64,000 bases of DNA, taken from positions 117,609 through 181,608 of the forward strand of contig NZ_MKFI01000004.1 in the NCBI RefSeq assembly GCF_001982635.1, written 5' to 3'. This stretch comes from Bradyrhizobium mercantei (GTDB lineage: Bacteria > Pseudomonadota > Alphaproteobacteria > Rhizobiales > Xanthobacteraceae). Below are positions 42,413-51,381 of the stretch, in pieces. The notes under the pieces are model-generated. The model saw only the letters and a list, made by a program, of their open reading frames with translations, was not told the DNA's origin and did not search any database. Numbering within the stretch: the stretch's first letter is position 1; each line of letters begins with the position of its first letter. The position numbers and the translations under genes were made by a program.

Positions 42413-44686
42413 ATGCCATCGCAATGGAAACAGAAGGTCCGGAACTTCTTCCTGGACCTCGATGCGCGCATCGACTCGACGCTGTTTTCGTCGGGCAAGG
42501 GCCTGCGCGAGCTCTACGAGCGCTATTCCACCTTCATGGACCGCTTCTATGTCGGCCGCTGGAAGCGCTGGGTGTTCATCGAGCCGCTGTCGGAAGCCGC
42601 GACCCTCGGGCTCGGCGGCATGGTCCTGATGCTGACGCTCGCGATCCCCGCCTTCCGCGAGACCGCCGACGAGGACTGGCTGAAGAAGTCCGACCTCGCG
42701 GTGACCTTCCTCGACCGCTACGGCAACCCGATCGGCAGCCGCGGCATCAAGCACAATGACTCGATTCCGCTGGAAGATTTTCCGGACAATCTGATCAAGG
42801 CGACGCTCGCGACCGAAGACCGCCGCTTCTACGACCATTTCGGCATCGACGTGCCGGGCCTCGCCCGCGCGCTCGTCACCAACGCGCAGGCCGGCGGCGT
42901 CCGCCAGGGCGGTTCGTCGATCACCCAACAGCTCGCCAAGAACCTGTTCCTGAACAACGAGCGCACCATCGAGCGCAAGGTGAAGGAGGCCTTCCTTGCG
43001 ATCTGGCTCGAGACGCGGCTGACCAAGAACGAGATCCTGAAGCTCTATCTCGACCGCGCCTATATGGGCGGCGGCACTTTCGGCGTCGACGGCGCGGCGC
43101 ATTTCTACTTCAACAAGTCGGTGCGCGACGTGAACCTTGCGGAAGCCGCGATGCTCGCCGGCCTGTTCAAGGCGCCGACCAAATATGCCCCGCACATCAA
43201 CCTGCCCGCGGCGCGCGCCCGCGCCAACGTCGTGCTCGACAACCTCGTCGATGCCGGCTTCATGACCGAGGGCCAGGTGTTCGGTGCCCGCCGCAATCCG
43301 GCGGTCGCGGTCGACCGGCGCGACGAGAACTCGCCGAACTACTATCTCGACTACGCCTTCGACGAGATGCGCAAGCTGGTCGACACCTTCCCGAAATCCT
43401 ACACCGAGCGCGTCTTCGTGGTCCGCACCGCGATCGACATGAACGTGCAGAAGGCGGCCGAGGAAGCGATCGAGAACCAGCTCCGCCAGTTCGGGCGCGA
43501 CTATCACGCGACGCAGGCCGCGACCGTGGTGTCCGATCTCGACGGCGGCATCCGCGCCATGGTCGGCGGACGCGACTATGGTGCGAGCCAGTTCAACCGC
43601 GCCACCGACGCCTATCGCCAGCCCGGTTCGTCGTTCAAGCCCTATGTCTACACGACGGCGCTGCTGAACGGCTTCACGCCGAACTCGAAGATCGTCGACG
43701 GCCCGGTCTGCATCGGCAATTGGTGCCCGCAGAACTATGGCCACTCCTATTCGGGTCAGGTCACGCTGACCCAGGCGATCACCCGCTCGATCAACGTGGT
43801 GCCGGTCAAGCTCTCGATCATGCTGGGCGGCAAGGAAGGCCCGAAGGCCGGCCGCGCCAAGATCGTCGAGGTCGCACGCCGCTTCGGCCTCAAGGCGCCG
43901 TTGCCCGATACGCCGTCGCTGCCGATCGGCTCCGACGAAGTCACGGTGCTGGAGCACGCGGTGGCGTATGCGACCTTCCCGAACCGCGGCAAGGCGGTGA
44001 CGCCGCATTCGGTGCTCGAGGTGCGCACCGGCGCCGGCGATCTGGTGTGGCGCTGGGACCGCGACGGTCCGAAGCCGCGCCAGGCCATTCCGCCGAACAT
44101 CGCCGCCGATATGGCCGGCATGATGAGCCACGTGGTGAGCGAAGGCACCGCGCGCCGCGCCGCGCTCGACGGCATTCCGACCGCGGGCAAGACCGGCACC
44201 ACGAATGCCTATCGCGATGCCTGGTTCGTCGGCTACACCGGCAACTTCACCTGCGCGGTCTGGTACGGCAATGACGACTACTCGCCGACCAACCGCATGA
44301 CCGGCGGCTCGCTGCCGGCGCAGACCTGGCACGACATCATGGTCGCCGCGCATCAGGGCGTGGAAGTGAAGGAACTGGTCGGCGTCGGCATGGGCCAGAA
44401 GCTGCCGCCGCAGCCGGCGCAGGCCAATGCCCAGGCCAACGCGGCGCCGCGCGTGCTGGAAACCAAGCCGGGTCCGCCGCCGGTCTTGACCAAGCGCGGT
44501 GCTGATATCCTGGTGCGGGTCGAGAAGCTGCTCGACGATGCCGCCAGGACGACCGGCAAGACCACGCTCAACGAGCCCTCGAAGACCGGCAAGACCGAGT
44601 CGTCGAGCGCGCTGGCGTTCCCCGAAAACTACGTCGCCGCGGCCGGGCCGGACGGCGCGACACCACCAGTGCCACGCAAGAACTGA
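42413..44686 (+). CDS. Class A penicillin-binding protein (PBP1A)
   Basis: 757 residues from ATG 42413; a longer frame begins at GTG 42284 but that part has weak coding character. One membrane helix (ATLGLGGMVLMLTLAIPAF) is followed by the GT51 transglycosylase domain (ATEDRRFYDHFGIDVPGLAR, with the catalytic Glu; RQGGSSITQQLAKNLFL). The transpeptidase domain has all three motifs: SSFK (QPGSSFKPYVY), SIN (ITRSINVVPVK) and KTGTT. A Pro/Gln/Ala-rich tail ends the chain. It polymerises and cross-links peptidoglycan in the periplasm. The next gene starts two bases after the stop (GTG 44688). Confidence 0.95.
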   Translation: MPSQWKQKVRNFFLDLDARIDSTLFSSGKGLRELYERYSTFMDRFYVGRWKRWVFIEPLSEAATLGLGGMVLMLTLAIPAFRETADEDWLKKSDLAVTFLDRYGNPIGSRGIKHNDSIPLEDFPDNLIKATLATEDRRFYDHFGIDVPGLARALVTNAQAGGVRQGGSSITQQLAKNLFLNNERTIERKVKEAFLAIWLETRLTKNEILKLYLDRAYMGGGTFGVDGAAHFYFNKSVRDVNLAEAAMLAGLFKAPTKYAPHINLPAARARANVVLDNLVDAGFMTEGQVFGARRNPAVAVDRRDENSPNYYLDYAFDEMRKLVDTFPKSYTERVFVVRTAIDMNVQKAAEEAIENQLRQFGRDYHATQAATVVSDLDGGIRAMVGGRDYGASQFNRATDAYRQPGSSFKPYVYTTALLNGFTPNSKIVDGPVCIGNWCPQNYGHSYSGQVTLTQAITRSINVVPVKLSIMLGGKEGPKAGRAKIVEVARRFGLKAPLPDTPSLPIGSDEVTVLEHAVAYATFPNRGKAVTPHSVLEVRTGAGDLVWRWDRDGPKPRQAIPPNIAADMAGMMSHVVSEGTARRAALDGIPTAGKTGTTNAYRDAWFVGYTGNFTCAVWYGNDDYSPTNRMTGGSLPAQTWHDIMVAAHQGVEVKELVGVGMGQKLPPQPAQANAQANAAPRVLETKPGPPPVLTKRGADILVRVEKLLDDAARTTGKTTLNEPSKTGKTESSSALAFPENYVAAAGPDGATPPVPRKN

Positions 44687-44687
44687 C

Positions 44688-45266
44688 GTGCGGCTCCTCC
44701 TCACCACCCTGCTGGCACTCGTCATCGCCACGGCCGTTGGCCTCGGCCTGACCTACGCGACGGCGACCCGCGGCACCGATCTCGGCACGCTGAAGATCGG
44801 CGCGTGGACCGCGCGGCCGAAGAACGGCACCTCCGACGTCGATCCCTATTCGCGCGCCACCATCGCGCGCAGCGGCGAGCTGCCGATCGGCACCGGCGAC
44901 GGCATCGCGTTCTCGGCGACATCGGACGACAAGAACAAGCCGCTCGACGGCCGCTGTGACATCGTCGTCAGCGGTGTGACGCCGGCGGCGCGGTTCTGGA
45001 CGCTGACGCTGTTCGACCGCAAGGGCCACCTCGTCGCCAACACGCTGCAACGTTACGGCTTCACCAGCCAGGAGATCATGCGCGCCTCCGACGGCACGTT
45101 CGAGATCCACATCGCCTCGCGCTCGCGCGCCGGCAACTGGCTGCCGACCGGCGGCATCGAGCGCTATGCGCTGATGCTGCGGCTCTACGACACGCCGGTC
45201 GGGGTCGCGACCCGCACCCAGCGCGACGCGCCGATGCCCTCGATCACGACGACGGGCTGCCCATGA
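44688..45266 (+). CDS. DUF1214 membrane-anchored protein
   Basis: 192 residues from GTG 44688, immediately after the PBP1A stop. One N-terminal helix (LLLTTLLALVIATAVGLGLT) anchors it. The rest matches DUF1214: VDPYSRATIARSGELPIGTG, FWTLTLFDRKGHLVANTLQR and FEIHIASRS. It overlaps the DUF1254 gene by four bases (45263-45266), the usual pairing of these two families. Likely periplasmic; no biochemical function known. Confidence 0.88.
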   Translation: MRLLLTTLLALVIATAVGLGLTYATATRGTDLGTLKIGAWTARPKNGTSDVDPYSRATIARSGELPIGTGDGIAFSATSDDKNKPLDGRCDIVVSGVTPAARFWTLTLFDRKGHLVANTLQRYGFTSQEIMRASDGTFEIHIASRSRAGNWLPTGGIERYALMLRLYDTPVGVATRTQRDAPMPSITTTGCP

Positions 45267-45886
45267 TCCGCGTGCTGCTCACCATCCTCGCAGGCGTGCT
45301 GCTCGGCGGCGTGGTGCATCTCGTCAGCGTGCTGGCGCTGCCGCGCATCGCCTCGCAGGACGCCTATTCGCGGCTGACGCCGATGACCAAGCTGAACGAG
45401 GTGACGCAGCTGCCGCTGGCCGACCCGAGCCATTCGCCGATGCCGCTGATGGATCCGGCCTTCGCGGTGGCGATCTGCCGCTACGATCTCTCGACCGGCC
45501 CGCTCAAGCTCACCGTGCCGGTCAGCCAGGCCTATACCTCGGTGTCGTTCTACACCCGCAACGAGGTCGCCTATTACGCGATCAACGACCGCTCCGCCGG
45601 CAAGAAGGTGATCGAGCTCGATCTGATGACCGAAGCGCAGCACAACGAGCTGCCCGAGGACGAGGAGGTCACCGCGGCCGACCGGCTGATCATCGACTCG
45701 CCGACGTCTACCGGCCTGATCCTCCTGAAGGCGCTGGCGCCGGAACCCGGCCTGATGCCGCAGGCACAGGCCTCGCTCGCGGCCTCCTCGTGCAAGGTGC
45801 AGAGCGAGCCGGTCGCGGCCAAGCAGGAGGCGCCGCCGCCGCTCCCCGCCCCGGCCCCGCCGCCCGCGGCACGCAACAAGCGCTAG
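45263..45886 (+). CDS. DUF1254 membrane-anchored protein
   Basis: 207 residues. The N-terminal helix (VLLTILAGVLLGGVVHLVSV) is followed by the DUF1254 core: DAYSRLTPMTKLNEVTQLPL, LTVPVSQAYTSVSFYTRNEV and DRLIIDSPTSTGLILLKALA. The tail is Pro/Ala-rich. It is coupled to the DUF1214 gene by an ATGA overlap. It ends on a CTAG shared with the convergent MBL gene. Confidence 0.85.
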   Translation: MIRVLLTILAGVLLGGVVHLVSVLALPRIASQDAYSRLTPMTKLNEVTQLPLADPSHSPMPLMDPAFAVAICRYDLSTGPLKLTVPVSQAYTSVSFYTRNEVAYYAINDRSAGKKVIELDLMTEAQHNELPEDEEVTAADRLIIDSPTSTGLILLKALAPEPGLMPQAQASLAASSCKVQSEPVAAKQEAPPPLPAPAPPPAARNKR

Positions 45887-46725
45887 CCCGCTGCGAGCGC
45901 GTGCCGGCCGCAGCGGCAGGTCTCGTAGTCGACGGGATCGTGGCTGTTGACGATCGTGATGCTGTTGCGGTGCGCCGCCTTCAATTGCCGCAGCCGCTCC
46001 TGGTTCTGGATCCGCGTCGCGCGATCCATGTCGGCGCGGCGCTGGAACAGGCCGAGCACCAGGGGAATGCGTGGCCGGGCGTCGAGCTGCGCGTGATGGA
46101 AATAGGCATCGCCGGCGTGCAGCAGCCATTTGTCCTTGTCGCGCACCGCGATCCCGCAATGGCCGAGCGTGTGGCCCGGCAGCGGGATCATCAGGATGTC
46201 CGGCTCGCGGTCGCCGAGCGCACGCACGCCCCTGAAGCCGAACCAGTCCTCGCCGCCGGCGCCATAGAACGCCCAGTCCGGCCCGTGCTTCCACTGCGCC
46301 GTGATGTAGCGTCCCTCCGGCGGCGCGATCTGATGCGTCACCGCCATGTCGTATTCCTTGCGATGGACGTGCACCTTGGCCTTCGGAAAGTCCGGCACTC
46401 CGCCGGCATGGTCGCGATCGAGATGCGTCAGCAGCAAATGGCGCACATCGTCGGGCGAGAAACCGAGCGCCTTGACCTGCCGCACGGCGGTCTCGGCCGG
46501 ATCTAGCCGCGGCGTCGTCTGCCGCACCCATTTGCGCCCAAGACGCGGCGGGTCGCCGATGTCGTCGAGCCCGATGCCGGTGTCGACCAGCACGAGGCCG
46601 TCATTGCTCTCGACCAGCAGGCAGTGACAGACCATCCGCGCGCGCTGGAAGATGCTGCCGCTGCCGTTCACGAGCCGCTTGCCGATCGGGCACATCGTGC
46701 CGGTGTTGAGATGATGGATGCGCAT
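45883..46725 (-). CDS. MBL-fold metallohydrolase (lactonase-like)
   Basis: 280 residues. The metal-binding region is LLLTHLDRDHAGG: the canonical HxHxDH is HxDxDH here, with Asp for the second His. Later ligands are visible in LPGHTLGHCGIAV and the LLHAGDAYFHH strand. Such enzymes hydrolyse lactones or other esters; AHL-lactonase-like activity is possible but not shown. It is divergent from the LysR gene at 46817, which probably controls it. ATG 46725 is the start. Confidence 0.88.
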   Translation of the reverse strand: MRIHHLNTGTMCPIGKRLVNGSGSIFQRARMVCHCLLVESNDGLVLVDTGIGLDDIGDPPRLGRKWVRQTTPRLDPAETAVRQVKALGFSPDDVRHLLLTHLDRDHAGGVPDFPKAKVHVHRKEYDMAVTHQIAPPEGRYITAQWKHGPDWAFYGAGGEDWFGFRGVRALGDREPDILMIPLPGHTLGHCGIAVRDKDKWLLHAGDAYFHHAQLDARPRIPLVLGLFQRRADMDRATRIQNQERLRQLKAAHRNSITIVNSHDPVDYETCRCGRHALAAG

Positions 46726-46792
46726 GACAAATCCTCCGCTGAAGCCGGTCGTGACTTGCCACTGGCGTTTCCATAGGTAAAATATTGTCTTT

Positions 46793-46807
46793 CTATCCCT
46801 ACGATAG
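46793..46807. promoter_or_regulatory. Inverted repeat CTATC-N5-GATAG upstream of the LysR gene
   Basis: CTATC (46793-46797) and GATAG (46803-46807) are reverse complements, and a wider TATCC-N8-GGATA symmetry overlaps them. The right arm overlaps the ribosome-binding site of the LysR gene. LysR-type regulators bind such dyads and repress themselves, so autoregulation and control of the divergent hydrolase are inferred. Confidence 0.5.
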
Positions 46808-46816
46808 GATATGCCT

Positions 46817-47677
46817 ATGGATATCCGCGAACTCCGCTACTTCGCCGCGGTCTACCGCGAGCGCAATCTCACCGCCGCGGCGAAGCGCTGCTTCATCTCG
46901 CAGCCGTCGATCTCGGCGGCGATCACCAATCTCGAGGCCGAGCTCGGCACCACGCTGTTCATCCGGCACAAGAAGGGTATGGCGCCGACGGAGTCCGCCG
47001 CGCAGTTTCACGGCATCGCCCGCAGGATCATCGACGAGGCAGATGCCGCGCGAAACCTGTTCCGCAAACCGGCGACACGGCAGGCACTGACGCTCGGCCT
47101 GTTGCGGACGCTCGATCAGGCACGAACCATCGCGCTGTTGAAGCCGCTGACCGGCAATGCCGATCTCGCGCTTCGGCTGGTCGGCGCCAACGAGAAAGCC
47201 GACGCGCGGATCGTCGCCAAGACCATGATCAACGCCGGCGAGCACTTCATCCCGCTCTGGAGCGAGCGCTACGTCGCGGCGTTACCGCCGTCGCATCCGC
47301 TGACGCTGAAAGAGACGCTGCGGACCAGCGACTTCGCCGGCGTGCCGATGATCGATCGCTGCCATTGCGAGCAGCAGGAATTCTTCAAGCGCACCTCACC
47401 GCCACGCAAGCCGGTGGCGATCGCGGAGTCCGAGGAATGGGCGATGGCGCTGGTCGCGGCCGGAGTCGGCGTCGCCATCGTCCCCGAAGGCGTGGCACGC
47501 GGCAATCCAGATGTCGCGATGCGGGCGATCGATGTCGACGTCACGCGTCAGGTCGGCCTCGCCTATCCGTCGGCCCAACCGCCCTCCGATGCGCTGAAGG
47601 AGTTCATCGCGAGCCTGCCGCGGCAACAAAACAGTCGCCGTGTCAAATCAACAACGAAGAAAATGAAGCGGGCCTAG
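46817..47677 (+). CDS. LysR-family transcriptional regulator
   Basis: 286 residues from ATG 46817, chosen because AGGA is seven bases upstream; ATG 46811 is too close to it. The N-terminal winged helix has DIRELRYFAAVYRERNLTAA, KRCFISQPSISAAITNLEAE and LGTTLFIRHKKGMAPTESAA, the full LysR HTH. The effector-binding half includes SERYVAALPPSHPLT and AMALVAAGVGVAIVPEGVA. It ends on a CTAG shared with the convergent lipoprotein gene. Its target is probably the divergent hydrolase gene; the ligand is unknown. Confidence 0.92.
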   Translation: MDIRELRYFAAVYRERNLTAAAKRCFISQPSISAAITNLEAELGTTLFIRHKKGMAPTESAAQFHGIARRIIDEADAARNLFRKPATRQALTLGLLRTLDQARTIALLKPLTGNADLALRLVGANEKADARIVAKTMINAGEHFIPLWSERYVAALPPSHPLTLKETLRTSDFAGVPMIDRCHCEQQEFFKRTSPPRKPVAIAESEEWAMALVAAGVGVAIVPEGVARGNPDVAMRAIDVDVTRQVGLAYPSAQPPSDALKEFIASLPRQQNSRRVKSTTKKMKRA

Positions 47678-48441
47678 CCCTTCGTCACCACGGCCTGGCC
47701 AGCGACCGGTGCGGAGATGAGCGGTGAATTGGCCGTGAGACGGGCAAGCTCGTTGATCTGGCGTTCGGCGTCGGCGGCCATGCCGTCGGGGGCCTGGATC
47801 ACCAGCCGCTCCAGCGCCCAGCGATAGGACGCGATCCGCCGCTCCAAGGCCTGCTGGACCCATTGCACGATCAGCGTGTTCTCTTCCATCCGCGCGATCG
47901 CATCGGCCCGCTCCTTCGGCGACACGTCGGCGATCAGCTTGAGGCTGGCGCTGCGCTTGCGGTCGAGCTCGATCACCTGAGCCGCGGTGGCGAAGAACGG
48001 TTCGAACCGCGTGATGTCGTCGCGCACCTCGTCGATCAGCAGCGAATAGCGCGAAGCGAACGAGCGATGCGGCTCGTCGATCAGATTGCGGCCATAGGCG
48101 GTGCGATCGAATACGACGTTCTGCCGCCAGGGCGCAGGCAGCGGCTGGTAGTCGCCGAACACGCTCTTCCACGCCGGCCGCGACAGCGGCGGCTCGATGA
48201 ACTGATAGGCGAGATCGCGCAGCTGGCGCTCGTGCTCGGTGAGCTGGAATTGCGAGGCGTTCTTGCCGATGCTGCCGGTCGCCTCGGCGCCGAGCCAGCG
48301 ATGCATGTCGTCGTTGCGGAAGTCGGCGCGGGTGCGGCCGAAATCACCGCCGCTGCAGCCCGCGAGCGCTGAGCCCGCCAGCAGCAGGATCAGCGCCGGG
48401 AGTGACCGCCGAGCGGCGGTCCGCTGCGCAAGCTCCGGCAT
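47674..48441 (-). CDS. Hypothetical lipoprotein
   Basis: 255 residues from ATG 48441; the open frame continues to 48519. The signal sequence ends in a lipobox (LPALILLLAGSALAGC), placing it in the envelope. The body is helical and charged (LTEHERQLRDLAYQFIEPPL; ERADAIARMEENTLIVQWVQ), ending in a short hydrophobic tail. No family recognised. It is the first of two same-strand genes with the small gene at 48458. Confidence 0.75.
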   Translation of the reverse strand: MPELAQRTAARRSLPALILLLAGSALAGCSGGDFGRTRADFRNDDMHRWLGAEATGSIGKNASQFQLTEHERQLRDLAYQFIEPPLSRPAWKSVFGDYQPLPAPWRQNVVFDRTAYGRNLIDEPHRSFASRYSLLIDEVRDDITRFEPFFATAAQVIELDRKRSASLKLIADVSPKERADAIARMEENTLIVQWVQQALERRIASYRWALERLVIQAPDGMAADAERQINELARLTANSPLISAPVAGQAVVTKG

Positions 48442-48457
48442 CGCACGATATCCGCGA

Positions 48458-48655
48458 TCAGGAGCGGCGACGGCGACGGCGACCGCCTTGTGCAGTCCCC
48501 TGCTCCGGTCCTCGACCACCGCCGGTTTCCTCGGCGGTTCGCTCGATCCGGACGACGGGAAGAATCAGCACGGTCCCCATGCCTTCGCCGGCAGCACCGG
48601 CCGTGCTCGGCCGCCGTGCGGCCGCATCCGCCGGAAACTCAACGATGGTGCCCAT
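48458..48655 (-). CDS. Small basic-tailed hypothetical protein
   Basis: 65 residues from ATG 48655, preceded by GAGAGAACGG. It has an MGTIVEFPADAAARR start, a short hydrophobic middle (MGTVLILPVVRI) and an Arg-rich end of seven basic residues. It is 16 bases upstream of the lipoprotein start. No family recognised. The start signal and spacing support a real gene. Confidence 0.55.
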   Translation of the reverse strand: MGTIVEFPADAAARRPSTAGAAGEGMGTVLILPVVRIERTAEETGGGRGPEQGTAQGGRRRRRRS

Positions 48656-48723
48656 GTTCCGTTCTCTCTGGCCCCGCACGGACATGATTTGCCCCGCGCA
48701 CGCCGAGTTAAGAACGGGCATGG

Positions 48724-48738
48724 TTAACGACATCTTAA
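48724..48738. promoter_or_regulatory. CtrA box TTAA-N7-TTAA, site 1
   Basis: TTAA (48724-48727), seven bases, TTAA (48735-48738): an exact match to the CtrA full-site consensus. It lies 174 bases upstream of the DUF2336 gene and 68 bases upstream of the divergent small gene. Known family rule: CtrA binds this motif in Caulobacter and relatives. Binding here is inferred. Confidence 0.6.
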
Positions 48739-48825
48739 ACTGCCGATACGGACGGTTACGGATATGGCGCTGTGCCTTAATGGACACGCGCGAATTCGAG
48801 CGTTCGTCTTCACGGCTCGTTTTCC

Positions 48826-48840
48826 TTAACTGCGTCTTAA
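48826..48840. promoter_or_regulatory. CtrA box TTAA-N7-TTAA, site 2
   Basis: TTAA (48826-48829), seven bases, TTAA (48837-48840): a second exact match, 72 bases upstream of the DUF2336 start. Two exact sites in one 256-base gap are unlikely by chance in a GC-rich genome. Confidence 0.65.
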
Positions 48841-48911
48841 AACAGCCTGCGTAGGCTCGCGGCCACAGGGTTTTCAAACCTAGTCTTATTGGCAAGTCGC
48901 GTACGCCCGAG

Positions 48912-49883
48912 ATGAGCGCAGCTCCGTTATTTCCTGGTTTCGATGGGCTGATGACGCTCTCCCGTCGCGAGGGCGTCGACATCCGCCCGACGCTGCTGCG
49001 CGTGCTGACCGATCTCTATGTGCAGGCCAGCGCGCACTCCGCCGATGAAGAGCGCCAGTTCGTCGAGCTGACGTCGCGGCTGATCGACGAGGTCGACGAC
49101 GCGACCCGCGCCGCCGTACGCGCGCGGCTTGCGATCTATCCGGCGACGCCCGCCCGGATCATGGACAAGCTCGGGCTGCGGCGGGTCGGTCCGGATCGGC
49201 CGATGCCGGCGGCCGCCCAAATCCCTGCGCCCGCGCCGTCCGCGCTGCCGGCGAAGATCCCGACCGAGGCAGAGCTGCGGATGGCCGCGAGCCTCGCGAT
49301 GCGACCGAACGATGCCGCCGAAATCTCCGACATGTTCTTTGCCGCCAGCGCCAGGGAGCGCGCGCAAATCCTGCACAATCTGCAGGAAACGCCGCTGAAG
49401 GCCGCGGCGCGGATACCGGCCGCACGCGCCGCGCGCGCGATCCATATCCTGGAGATGGCGGCGTTTGCCGAGGACCTCGCCAACTTCACGCTCGAACTCG
49501 GCGAAGCGTTGATCCTGCCGTCGCGGATCGCCGCCGACGTCGTCAACGATCCCGGCGGCGAGCCGCTCGCCTGCGCGATGCGGGCGCTCGACGTCTCGAG
49601 CGCTGCGTTCCAGCGCATCCTGATGTTCCTCAATCCAGAAGCCGGCTCGTCGGTCAACTATGTCTATCGCCTGTCGCGGCTCTACGATCGCCTCAGCGAG
49701 CGCTCGGCGCTGGTGATGCTGGCGGCATGGCGCGGCTCGACCATGGCCGTGGCCCGCGCCAAATATCGCTCGTCGCTCTATGACGACGAGCGCCATCGCG
49801 TGCGTGCGGCATCACCGCAGACGCGATCGTCGGTGCAGCCCGGCAGCGTGCCGGCGATCCGTAACCAGAAATCCGGAAGCTAA
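48912..49883 (+). CDS. DUF2336 protein, candidate CtrA-regulated gene
   Basis: 323 residues. The N-terminal DUF2336 segment (FDGLMTLSRREGVDIRPTLL, DLYVQASAHSADEERQFVEL) leads into helical repeats (TSRLIDEVDDATRAAVRARL; LAIYPATPARIMDKLGL). DUF2336 is found almost only in alphaproteobacteria; its structure suggests HEAT-like repeats and its function is unknown. No signal or membrane segment. Two exact CtrA boxes upstream suggest cell-cycle control. It converges with the reductase gene (16 bases between stops). Confidence 0.9.
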   Translation: MSAAPLFPGFDGLMTLSRREGVDIRPTLLRVLTDLYVQASAHSADEERQFVELTSRLIDEVDDATRAAVRARLAIYPATPARIMDKLGLRRVGPDRPMPAAAQIPAPAPSALPAKIPTEAELRMAASLAMRPNDAAEISDMFFAASARERAQILHNLQETPLKAAARIPAARAARAIHILEMAAFAEDLANFTLELGEALILPSRIAADVVNDPGGEPLACAMRALDVSSAAFQRILMFLNPEAGSSVNYVYRLSRLYDRLSERSALVMLAAWRGSTMAVARAKYRSSLYDDERHRVRAASPQTRSSVQPGSVPAIRNQKSGS

Positions 49884-49899
49884 GGCACGCCCCCGCCGA

Positions 49900-51006
49900 T
49901 TAACTCAGGGTGGCGAACGCAGCCGGCGTGAACTCGGCGATCTCGCGACCTTGCCGTATTTTCTCAAGCCAGGCGGCATCCTGCAGCAACGCGCGTCCGA
50001 CCGCGACCAGGTCGAACTCGCCGCGTTCCAGCCGCATGAGCAGTCCATCCAGCGGCGTGGATTGGGCGCTCTCGCCCGCCAAGGATGCGTAGACGTCGCC
50101 GGACAGGCTGACGGCGCCAACGGTTATCGCGGTGACCCCGGTGAGCTTCTTGGCCCAGCCGGCAAGGTTCAGCTCCCGATCGATCTCGGGGAAGGCGGGC
50201 TGCCAGAACTTCGGCTGCGAGAGGTGGAAGGCATCCGCTCCAGCGTCGACAAGGACGGAAAGCCATTGTTCCAGCGCCTTCGGCGTCGCGGCCAACCGTG
50301 CACTGAAGTCTTTCGGCTTCCATTGCGAGAGGCGGAGAATCACCGGGAAGCCCGAGGTCACCACCGACCGGATTGCGTTCAGAATCTCGATCACGAAGCG
50401 AGAACGCTCGACGAGCGTCGAGCCACCGTATTCGTCGTCGCGCAAGTTGAGATGGTCGTAGAAGAACTGATTGATGAGATAGCCGTGCGCCCCCATCAGC
50501 TCTATGCCGTCGAAGCCGAGCCGCTCGGCATCCATTGCTGCCTTCGCGAACGCGTCGATGATGTCGGCCACGTCGGCCTCGCTCATCGGCTGATTGACGC
50601 GCTCGCCTGTCACTGAAAGGCCCGAGGGACTTTCATAGGGCGCCGGCGGTGTCCAGTCCGGTGCCGCGTTCGAGGGCTTATGCCCCACATGAACCAGCTG
50701 CGGCGCGATGCGTCCACCTGCCGCGTGCACTTCGTCCACCACCTTCTTCCAGCCGGCGAGCGCCGTCTCACCATGGAAGCGGGGCATATCCGGCTCGTTG
50801 AGCGCAGCCGGACGACCGACCCCTGTTGCCTCCGTGATGATGAGACCGACGCCGCTCTCTGCGCGGCGGCGATAATAGGCGGCGACCTCGGCGGTGGGCA
50901 CGCCGCCCGGAGACTTGGACCGCGTCATCGGAGCCATCACGACGCGGTTCGGCAGGTCGAGGGCGTTCAGGCGGTAGGATCTGAACAGGACGTCAAGGCT
51001 GGACAT
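49900..51006 (-). CDS. Old Yellow Enzyme family alkene reductase
   Basis: 368 residues from ATG 51006; the frame continues to 51042. FMN-binding TIM-barrel marks are present: LPNRVVMAPMTRSKSPGGVP, QLVHVGHKPS, GFDGIELMGAHGYLINQFFY (with the conserved His-Gly-Tyr), DEYGGSTLVERSRF and VGRALLQDAAW. Such enzymes reduce activated C=C bonds of enones and similar compounds with NAD(P)H. Cytoplasmic. A standalone gene; no obvious pathway partners. Confidence 0.92.
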   Translation of the reverse strand: MSSLDVLFRSYRLNALDLPNRVVMAPMTRSKSPGGVPTAEVAAYYRRRAESGVGLIITEATGVGRPAALNEPDMPRFHGETALAGWKKVVDEVHAAGGRIAPQLVHVGHKPSNAAPDWTPPAPYESPSGLSVTGERVNQPMSEADVADIIDAFAKAAMDAERLGFDGIELMGAHGYLINQFFYDHLNLRDDEYGGSTLVERSRFVIEILNAIRSVVTSGFPVILRLSQWKPKDFSARLAATPKALEQWLSVLVDAGADAFHLSQPKFWQPAFPEIDRELNLAGWAKKLTGVTAITVGAVSLSGDVYASLAGESAQSTPLDGLLMRLERGEFDLVAVGRALLQDAAWLEKIRQGREIAEFTPAAFATLS

Positions 51007-51381
51007 GGGATGTTCCGGGGCGCGAGAGACAGTCGAGTGCATTGATGCAGGCCGTCGTCAGGCGCTTCGCTGGTTTGGTTATCTCGTGCGTCGAGGCTGG
51101 CGGCATTACGCGGATGCGCTCACCGCCTCGGCCCTTGGCAGGGTACCTAGCGTCGCGGACTGCCGAACGGGATTGCGCAATGCTCGACAACGGCTGTGCA
51201 TCGGCGCACCACTCCGATCGACCGCAGCTTGCGCTTAGCCACGTCGCGCGGTCCCGAGGGGCTTGGCGGTCGTGTCCGGATCTGGTCCGAGCGCGAAGTC
51301 GCTGGATGTCGGGATTTGCGCCGCCGCTGTGGAGCAAGCGGCCATCAAATGCGCCGGCTTCCCCGGCAGCCGAGGCTGCGC
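51007..51381. other. 375-base region without a confident gene
   Basis: It separates the reductase and DUF1491 genes. Short frames on both strands lack start signals and family-like sequence. It probably holds the reductase promoter. No repeat or terminator was seen. Confidence 0.45.

Noticed and set aside
42260..44731. 823-codon minus-strand frame opposite PBP1A
   Set aside because: Antisense shadow; PBP1A has all catalytic motifs on the plus strand.
50993..51337. Possible small gene between the reductase and DUF1491 genes
   Set aside because: The frame is Arg-rich with no start signal, and plus-strand alternatives are no better.
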